From NCBI GenBank assembly GCA_905221605.1, contig CAJNDS010002202.1, forward strand, positions 1,339,379-1,403,378: a stretch of DNA of 64,000 nucleotides, in the 5' to 3' direction. Below the pieces are notes generated by a model. It was not told the DNA's origin. It worked only from the letters and a program-made list of their open reading frames with translations, and searched no databases. The position numbers and the translations under genes were made by a program. The stretch's first letter is position 1, and each line of letters opens with the position of its first letter. Of this stretch, positions 55,664 through 64,000 are shown piece by piece. Source of the DNA: Symbiodinium natans (Eukaryota > Sar > Dinophyceae > Suessiales > Symbiodiniaceae).

Positions 55664-58416
55664 ATGACCCAACTTGGGCGCTCAGTGCTGTCCTTGTTGG
55701 TGGCCGCGGCCCTTCTGCCCGGTGCAGCTGGACAAGGTGCCGGAGGCGGCGGAGCAGGCGGAGCAGGCGGAGCAGGCGGAGCAGGCGGAGCAGGCGGAGC
55801 AGGCGGAGCAGGCGGAGCAGGCGGAGAAGGCGGAGCAGGCGGAGCAGGCGGAGCAGGCGGAGAAGGTGGAGCAGGCGGAGCAGGCGGAGCAGGCGGAGCA
55901 GGCGGAGCAGGCGGAGCAGGCGGAGAAGGTGGAGCAGGCGGAGGCGGCGGAACAGGTGGAGCAGGCGGAGGCGGAGGGGTTGCGTTGACGGAGCCACACA
56001 TCACCATCAATGCCGACGTGGAGTGCAGGACGAACGTGAACGGCCCGCAGACCATCACCGGCTACATTTACTGCGACAACTACTTTGAGTTTTGGTTCAA
56101 TGGAGTTCTCGTGAAGAAGGACCCGATGACGTTCACGCCGCACAACGCGGTCTCCGTCTCCTTCGAATGGGACGGCGTTTCCGACAAGGAATACGCGATC
56201 ATGTGTATGGACTACGCGAGCAGCTCCGGGTACGAGTATGTCGAGACCTCGAACCCAGGCCTCGGTGACGGTGCGCTCATGGCGGAGTTCTCGGATGGCA
56301 CCGTGACCGGCGCTGCCTGGGATGTCTTCGTGCTGACGCACGGGCCTACCGACGCGTCCATTGCGGCAGGCTGCAGCAGCAGCAACCTGGCACCATGTGC
56401 GGTCACTTCGGTGGCAGAGCCTGCAGGATGGATGGCTGGTGGCTACCAGGCCAGCGGTGGCTGGGTGTCAGCGACCGAGTACACCGCCCAGCAGACGGGT
56501 TGGGGGAGGACCCCGACCTGGGACGCGGCCAGGAGTTGCTGCGGCACGGCCACAAGCCCGGCAACTCAGCAAACGCTGACCAACAATGGCGGATGCTCCG
56601 TGAATTACGACAGCACCGACCCGGCCGGGGGGGTTGCTGTTACAGTAGCGGCAGATGAGTGCTTGGATCCGATGGCCTTCTTGTCAGAGACGAGGTCGAA
56701 GATGATCTGGTCTTCCGACTTGGAGCGGGACAACAAGCTCCTGTTCCGTATCACCGTTCCTGCCGATGCGTCGACGGTGGTGCAATGCCCTACGTGCAGC
56801 GCACCAACGGTCGACCAAAGCACACAACGAGTGCGCAAGGAGTTGCGGACGCTGAGCGCAGCAGAGTGGAAGAAGGTGACAGACGCCATGTGGGTCATGA
56901 AGAACACGGCGCAGGCGGCCGGTGTCGCAACATATGGCCAGGCGTTCCGTACCTATGACTACTTCCCGGCCAAGCACGCCGCGGCGTATTCTGATGTGCG
57001 TGGCGACCAGGCTCACTTCGGCCCTCAGTTCATGACTTGGCACAGCGCCTTCGTCTTGGAATTCGAGAATGCGTTGCTTAGTGTGGACAGCACGATTGGT
57101 GCTTTGCCATACTGGGACTCCACGGTGACCTCTCCGTCCATCTTCTCGGAGACCTACTTCGGAAGTGCTCCTGGCACGGGGTCCGACTCTCAAGTTGTCG
57201 ACGGTGCCTTCGCGAACTGGTGGATCAAGGCTGGCTTTTCCTTGTCAGACTACAACCCTACCGGCAGCTCTCCGCCCACCGGAATGCTGCGGGGGCCCAC
57301 CAACAACAACGCGAACAGCATGATGACACGCTACGGCTCGAGCACTTATTCGTACCCCGCCAACGACTTCTGGATCTGCGCGAACTTGGATGGGTTTTGG
57401 AATGACTGGTACAAGTGCATCGAGGGCGATGCGACTGTCAGCGGGAGCTTTCACGGAGGACCACATGGGCAGGCGCGCAGTGTGTAGGGGACGTTCGAGG
57501 GTGTAGTTCCCGTAGTTCCCACCAGTAACGGCTTGGCGTGTACACCCAAAGAAGCGCAGGAACCCTCCTGAACCCTGCTAACGCTAGCCTTCAGGTGGGC
57601 GGCAGCTCGGGCGGCAACAGCGGGGACTTCGAGGACCCGGTCACGTCGCCGAATGACCCCCTCTTCATGTTCCATCACGCGAACGTGGACCGCAGCATGC
57701 GCTGGTGGATGCTGAAGAATGAAGCCAAGCGCAGCACCTTCTACGGCTTTCCCGCAGCGAACGCCGAAGGCATTCGCGAGAACACCGGGAAGAGCTACTA
57801 TGGGCAGAACCTCCTGGACGTGATGTCAAGCACGTGGGGCTTCACCGTTGCCGACCTTGGCTTCTCCAGTGCTGCCACTGGCTTCCAGACCAATGCGGAC
57901 CTGCTTTGCCACAACGGTCCCTCCACAAGTGCCTACACCTATGACACGGAGGTGGCCTGCTCTGGAGGAAGCCAAGCTGCTTGTTCGGCAGTTTGGGGTG
58001 ATACCACGACGCAGGCCGGGACGACGGCCGGGACGACGCAGGCCGGGACGACCGCCCAGACGACGCAGGCCGGGACGACAGCCGACACGACACAGGGCGG
58101 GACGACGGCCGGGACGACGCAGGGCGGGACGACGGCCGGGACGACGCAGGGCGGGACGACAGCCGAGACGACGCAGACTGGGACGACTGCCCAGACGACG
58201 CTGGCCGAGACGACAGCCGAGACGACGCAGGCCGGAACGACGGCCCAGACGACGCAGGGCTGGACGCTTGCCGAGACGACGCAGGCCGGGACGACAGCGA
58301 CGACACAGGCCGGGACGACAGCCGAGAAGACCATGGCCGACCTTAGCAACACGGGCTACCGACGGCACACGGCCACAGTCCTGATGACGACCTTCCTTGC
58401 TGCCGCCAGCTCATGA
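55664..58416 (+). CDS. Secreted tyrosinase, copy 3 (type A; two exons, 876 aa)
   Basis: Exons 55664-57472 and 57595-58416; the intron is 122 bp, GC-AG, phase 0. It is nearly identical to copy 1 in the signal peptide, Gly-Ala-Gly array (55737-55978) and middle domain. It differs by LPYWDS (Tyr kept), a 4-residue deletion (SSPPTGML instead of SSPYTGSPTGML) and 12 instead of 15 Thr-rich units. Both copper sites are present. All known catalytic ligands are intact, so it should be active if expressed. Confidence 0.85.
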
Positions 58417-60517
58417 ATCACTCGTCAGGCTAACATTTTTTAAGATCACTAAACGTATGAATCGCTCGTCAGGGTAACATTCCAAGTCGGCGAGGGTGGA
58501 GATCACCCTGCAAAAAGGCACGTGTTTCCCCTCCCCGGCTTCTCACTGCTTCTATGTCTAGGAGCAACGAAGTTGCGCAATCCGCCGTCGCCTTTTTGAC
58601 ATGCTTTTCCCGAAGCCCAGGGCCTGGGTTAATCCACCCATTTCCAGTCCTGGCAGGGCCTCTCCTGTCATGTCGGCGAGTCTCCTTTGATGCGAGCAGG
58701 TTCCTGCGCAGCAAAAAAGGCCTGCCAGCCAGACCTGGGCCACTGCACTGAACCAGGTATTATGTCAGAACTATTATTATGGTATTGACTTCGGCAGCTG
58801 CGCGCAACAGTGTAAAAGTGACGTGAGAGAGGCGCCTCCCCAAAAAGGCCCAGACCAGGGCTTCCGCACGCTGAAGCTGAGTACTTCGGCTGCGGATGCT
58901 GTACAGTAGGCGCCTCTTCTCGTGGGTTTCTGTCGGCAGAATGCAAAGATCGGTTCTGAGTTCTTTTATCCGACTCAGAATCTCGCAAGGTTCTTGATGT
59001 TGGGGTCTGCTCACTGCTCATGGCCTGGTTAATCCACCAACATCCAGTCCATGGGAGGGCCCCTCGTGTCTGTCGGCGAACCTCCTTTGATGTGAGCAGA
59101 AAGGATCCTCGCGAAAAAGAGCCTGCACAGAACCAGCTTGGTTTCCTGAGTCGTGTCATGAGTCGTTTCATGGACTTCTGTAGCTGCGCGCAAGAGTGGT
59201 GTACTCCCTAGTAGTAGAGTAGGTAACCTTTAACCCTTTCTGGGGTAATGTAATCCCTTTATAATCCCAAAGGTTAACCTTTAGTTCCCCCAGGTTACTG
59301 GATTAGGGTTTAGGGTTTAGGGTTTAGGGTTTAGGGTTTAGGGTGTACTCCTCTCAGCTCCTGAGGCATACACCTGCTCTCCGCAGGGCCACGCTCCAGG
59401 CCGCTCTAGACCGCTGCACGCACCTCAGCCTCTCCTGTTTCTTGTGCTCGTCACATACAAATTGGCATTACAACCCTCATAAAGTTGCATGCGAGACCTA
59501 GATGGTCTGTTGTCCGGCTGCTGCGAGACCTAGATGGTCTGTCGTCCGGCTGATTCGGAATGTGCTCTTCAACTACCCCGAAGAGTCCCAAGAACAGGAA
59601 CAGTAATCCGTCAGGAGAAGCAGCTGTGGCTCGCTGTGGCAAGACTCACAATCATCACGCTACAGCAGGCTATCAGGTAAGGAGTAAGCAATTTGCGAAA
59701 TGAGCAGTCAGGTCAGGAACTACTGGTTGTTGAACAACCAGGCAAGAACAGAAACACCGAGACCAGTCAGCAGATGTACGTTTTTTGCCGGATTTCAGCC
59801 GCGTGTCTATCTGATTCTGCAGCGGAGGATAGCCACGCTTAGAGTCGCCGTGCTGCGAGGAGGGTGTCCGGTGAGGGTTTGGGCATACACTGGAGCCCTT
59901 TCACTGGAGGCCTTTCCACTGAACGAGTCCATGACAGCAAAGGGGAGGCGCAGGGGGGTAAGGGGTAGGGGTCGTGGGGCAGAGGGTGGGGGGGTGCAGG
60001 GTTCAAAGGTGGTTGGATCCATGCAGGTGGGAGAGGGAGAGGGAGGCAGGGTGAGGGAGGGGAAGACGAATCACAGGACAGGGCAGGCGGGCAGGGGGGC
60101 TGGGGGTTGGGTAGAAGGGGGCGGATGCTGGCTTGGTGGGAAGGGAAGGGGTTAGGGGGATGAAGGGGGCCAGTGCCAGACGCAACCAGTTTTCTTTTTA
60201 TTTTCTCGGTCGGCGGATGATAATGCCTGTTTGCCGGAACTTGGAGGTAGGGTTCTGAATGTGTGGATGAACTCGAGAGGAACTCTTGGGCCGCCGCGCC
60301 GCGAGAAACCGAGGCGTGGTTCTGGGGCTTGCCGCGGATTTCTGTGGGCAGTTTGCAAGCCAACGTGCTGAGTGTGCGAGAGTTGTCCACAGCTGTGAAG
60401 ACCTCAAAGGTCCTCTCTAAAAGCTGACTTGTAATCAGCAATTCGCGGCCCTGTCTTCCCAGTTTCGAGTGATATAGCAGTGTCCTCTCAGTGTCAGCTC
60501 TCGTCTCTATTCTTGCA
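58417..60517. other. Spacer between tyrosinase copies 3 and 4
   Basis: Near-identical to 48389-50482: the conserved block is at 58829-58988, TTTAGGG at 59303-59346 (one unit more than in the first spacer) and the G-rich tract at 59935-60165. It diverges slightly near 60185-60205. No gene is seen. Confidence 0.65.
59935..60165 (+). promoter_or_regulatory. G-rich upstream tract, tyrosinase copy 4
   Basis: Counterpart of 49915-50135, almost identical. Confidence 0.35.
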
Positions 60518-62868
60518 ATGATCCAACTTGGGCGCTCGGTGCTGTCTTTGTTGGTGGCCGCGGCCCTTCTGCCCGGTGTAGTGGGACAAGGTGGCGGAGG
60601 CGGCGGAGGAGGCGGAGGAGGCGGAGGCGGCGGAGGCGGCGGGGGTGGCGGAGGTGGCGGAGGCGGAGGGGTTGCGTTGACAGAGCCACACATCACCATC
60701 AATGCCGACGTGGAGTGCAGGACGAACGTGAACGGCCCGCAGACCATCACCGGCTACATTTACTGCGACAACTACTTTGAGTTTTGGTTCAATGGAGTTC
60801 TCGTGAAGAAGGACCCGATGACGTTCACGCCGCACAACGCGGTCTCCGTCTCGTTCGAATGGGACGGCGTTTCCGACAAGGAATACGCGATCATGTGTAT
60901 GGACTACGCTAGCAGCTCCGGGTACGAGTATGTCGAGACCTCGAACCCAGGCCTTGGCGACGGTGCGCTTATGGCGGAGTTCTCGGATGGCACCGTGACC
61001 GGCGCTGCCTGGAATGTCTTCGTGCTGACGCACGGGCCTACCGACGCGTCCATTGCGGCAGGCTGCAGCAGCAGCAACCTGGCACCATGTGCGGTCACTT
61101 CGGTGGCAGAGCCTGCAGGATGGATGGCTGGTGGCTACCAGGCCAGCGGTGGCTGGGTGTCAGCGACCGAGTACACCGCCCAGCAGACGGGTTGGGGGAG
61201 GACCCCGACTTGGGACGCGGCCAGGAGTTGCTGCGGCACGGCCACAAGCCCGGCAACTCAGCAAACGCTGACCAACAATGGCGGATGCTCCGTCAATTAC
61301 GGCAACTACGACCCGATCGGGGGGGTTGCTGTTACAGTAGCGGAAGATGAGTGCTTGGATCCGATGGCCTTCTTGTCAGAGACGAGGTCGAAGATGATCT
61401 GGTCTTCGGACTTGGAGCGGGACAACAAGCTCCTGTTCCGCATCACCGTTCCTGCCAACGCGTCGACGGTGGTGCAATGCCCTGCGTGCAGTGCACCAAC
61501 GGTCGACCAAAGCACACAACGAGTGCGCAAGGAGTTGCGGACGCTGAGCGCAGCAGATTGGAAGAAGGTGACAGACGCCATGTGGGTCATGAAGAACACG
61601 ACGCAGGCGGCCGGCGTCGCAACATATGGCCAGGCGTTCCGAACCTACGACTACTTCCCGGCCAAGCACGCCGCGGCGTATTCTGATGTGCGGGGCGACC
61701 AGGCTCACTTCGGCCCTCAGTTCATGACTTGGCACAGCGCCTTCGTCTTGGAATTCGAGAATGCGCTGCTTAGTGTGGACAGCACGATTGGTGCTTTGCC
61801 ATACTGGGACTCCACGGTGACCTCTCCGTCCATCTTCTCGGAGACCTACTTCGGAAGTGCTCCTGGCACGGGGTCCGACTCTCAAGTTGTCGACGGTGCC
61901 TTCGCGAACTGGTGGATCAAGGCTGGCTTTTCCTTGTCAGATTACAACCCTACCGGCAGCTCGCCATACACTGGCTCGCCCACCGGAATGCTGCGGGGGC
62001 CCACCAACAACAACGCGAACAGCATGATGACACGCTACGGCTCGAGCACTTATTCGTACCCCACCAACGACTTCTGGATCTGCGCGAACTTGGATGGGTT
62101 TTGGAATGACTGGTACAAGTGCATCGAGGGCGATGCGACTGTCAGCGGGAGCTTTCACGGAGGACCACATGGGCAGGCGCGCAGTAGGTAGGGGACGTTC
62201 GAGGGTGTAGTTCCCGTAGTTCCCACCAGTAACGGCTTGGCGTGTACACCCCAAGAAGCGCAGCCACCCTCCTGAACCCTCCTAACGCTAGCGTTCAGGT
62301 GGGCGGCAGCTCGGGCGGCAACAGCGGCGACTTCGAGGACCCGGTCACGTCGCCGAATGACCCCCTCTTCATGTTCCATCACGCGAACGTGGACCGCAGC
62401 ATGCGCTGGTGGATGCTGAAGAATGAAGCCAAGCGCAGCACCTTCTACGGCTTTCCTGCAGCGAACGCCGAAGGCATTCGTGAGAATTCCGGGAAGAGCT
62501 ACTATGGGCAGAACCTCCTTGACGTGATGTCAAGCACGTGGGGCTTCACCGTTGCCGACCTTGGCTTCTCCAGTGCTTCCACTGGCTTCCAGACCAATGC
62601 GGACCTGCTTTGCCACAACGGTCCCTCCACAAGTGCATACACCTATGACACGGAGGTGGCCTGCTCTGGAGGAAGCCAAGCTGCTTGTTCGGCAGTTTGG
62701 GGTGATACCACGACGCAGGCCGGGACGACGGCCGGGACGACGCAGCCCGGGACGACCGCCGAGACGACGCAGCCCGGGACGACCATGACCGACGTTGCCA
62801 ACACGGGCTACCGACAGCACACAGCCACGGTCTTGATGACAAGCCTCCTCGCGGCCGCCAGCTCATGA
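60518..62868 (+). CDS. Secreted tyrosinase, copy 4 (type B; two exons, 742 aa)
   Basis: Exons 60518-62176 and 62299-62868; the GC-AG intron is 122 bp, phase 0. Exon 1 is nearly identical to copy 2 (poly-Gly tract, NYGNYDPIGG), with a few substitutions such as AAWNVF and AADWKK. Its intron and the start of exon 2 resemble copies 1 and 3 more than copy 2 (GTGTACACCCCAAGAAGCGC, CTAACGCTAGCGTTCAG). That suggests gene conversion. The tail has 3 Thr-rich units, the fewest of the array. Both copper sites are intact. Confidence 0.85.
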
Positions 62869-64000
62869 ATCACTCAATTATATTGAATCACTCAACATGT
62901 GAATCAATGACTCATCAAAAAGAATTTTGCAAGTCGGCGAGGGTGGAGATCACGCTGCAAAAAGGCGCGTGTTTCATCCTGTTTCCCCTCCCCGGCTTTT
63001 CACGCCTATGTCTAGGTGAGCAACGAAGTTGCGCCGTCGCCTGTTTGAGTTTCTTCTGTTTGTACAAGTCAAAGCGGCATGAGAGAGGCGCCTCCCCAAA
63101 AAGGCCCAGACGAGGGCTTCCGCACGCTGAAGCTGAGTACTTCGGCTGCGGATGCTGTACAGTGGGCGCCTCTTCTCGTGGGTTCTGCCGGCAGAATGCA
63201 ACGATCGGTTCTGAGTTCTTTTAACCGACTCAGAATTTCGCAAGGTGGGGTCTCTGCCTCTCTCACGGCCTGGTTAATCCACCAACATCCAGTCCATGGG
63301 AGGGCCCCTCGTGTCCACATGTCGGCGAACCTTCTTTGACGTGAGCAGACAGGATCCTCTCGAAAAAGAGCCTGCGCAGAACCAGCTTGGTTTCGTTGAG
63401 TCGTTTCATGAGTCGTTTCACCTGACTTCGGCAGCTGCGCGCAAGAGTGGTGTAGTCCTCGCAGCTCCTGAGGCCTACACCTGCTCTCCGCAGGGCCACG
63501 CTCCCGGCCGCTCTACACCGCTGCACGCGCCTCAGCCTCTCTTGTTGCTTTTGCGCATACACATTGGCAGCATGATTAGTGTACTCAATTGTTATTGTTG
63601 TTGTTCGTATCATCAACAGATTCTAGTGTTGTACTAGTATAGCATTCTGATTCTTCTCTTGCATTCTTGAGCATGTGTTTATGGGGTTGTCATTGAGGGA
63701 AGCTTGCGCATTTTCCAGGCGGCAAGGAGATGTGGGCAGGAAATGCACCAATAACAATTGCCATAAGAATACAATACAAAAAAGAACAAAGTACTATACC
63801 GTAGTACTACAAAAAAAGAAATAGGAACAAAGTACTATATTGTAGTAATACTATAAAAACAATAATATTATAAGGGGGGAGGAAGCTTCTCTACGTTACA
63901 GCCTTGGACCCAGAGGCCTTTGCCCTCGACCCTTTGAACGGATGCTTCCTTTCCTGCGCCCGATCTGAGGTCGCGCGGCAGCCAAGAGGCTGTGGGAGGG
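62869..64000. other. Downstream flank of tyrosinase copy 4 and AT-rich window end
   Basis: It matches the flank of copy 2 up to the conserved block (63085-63244), then follows the copy 1 type spacer to about 63560. From 63570 to 63890 it is AT-rich with GAACAAAGTACTATA repeated twice (63783-63842). No gene is seen. Confidence 0.55.

Larger units (their letters stand above)
45322..64000 (+). repeat. Tandem duplication of a two-gene (A-B) tyrosinase unit of about 10.1 kb
   Basis: Starts of copies 1 and 3 are 10,115 bp apart and those of copies 2 and 4 are 10,035 bp apart. Copies 1/3 share GGA repeats and long Thr tails; copies 2/4 share poly-Gly and short tails. The 3' spacers 48389-50340 and 58417-60360 align almost base for base, including a TTTAGGG block at the same place. 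The right end runs to or past the window edge. Confidence 0.8.

Overview
The window looks like nuclear DNA of a dinoflagellate, most likely of the Symbiodiniaceae or a close relative. No species can be named from sequence alone. The grounds are: interstitial telomere-type repeats (TTTAGGG/CCCTAAA) in both orientations at more than 30 places, including inside introns; introns that begin with GT, GC or GA and end with AG; a tandem array of near-identical genes; and retroelement families of the kind known from dinoflagellates. It is not prokaryotic, so operons, ribosome binding sites and CRISPR do not apply.

Layout. 0.2-1.9 kb (minus): a multi-pass membrane protein with a C-terminal leucine-rich-repeat (LRR) domain, interrupted by a one-base frameshift. 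1.9-7.7 kb: telomere-type repeat fields around a broken gene (5.2-6.0 kb). 7.7-15.1 kb (minus): a complete tyrosine-recombinase (DIRS/Ngaro-like) retrotransposon with split direct repeats (A1-ORFs-B1-A2-B2) and four ORFs, the first three linked by 8- and 4-base stop/start overlaps. 15.1-27.8 kb: mostly non-coding, with telomere-type blocks, a fold-back element, degenerate tandem repeats and an AT-rich patch. 27.8-31.2 kb (minus): a multi-exon gene with a putative myristoylation signal, an armadillo-like N-terminus and LRRs, with one frameshift. 32.8-44.8 kb (plus): one 12-exon gene whose manually spliced frame stays open for 875 codons. It encodes a signal peptide, a Cys-rich LDL-receptor-A-like ectodomain, one membrane span and two PARP catalytic domains, each with the H-Y-E triad. 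Its ninth intron holds a full-length LINE (36415-43697) with an exact 80-bp target-site duplication. 45.5-62.9 kb (plus): four secreted tyrosinase genes arranged A-B-A-B, from duplication of a two-gene unit of about 10.1 kb. The last 1.1 kb is downstream flank and AT-rich sequence.

The most interesting results are the membrane-anchored double-PARP protein and the evidence that telomere-type repeats have become introns in it. One intron (43992-44252) is almost pure CCCTAAA repeat bounded by a 13-bp direct repeat, and the splice sites fall inside the duplicated copies. A second (36131-36214) has the same design with an 11-bp duplication. The tyrosinase array shows coding tandem repeats (Gly-rich near the N-terminus, Thr-rich near the C-terminus) that differ strongly in copy number between A and B genes. 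Exon boundaries were derived by hand from frame, phase and family motifs; no transcript was available.
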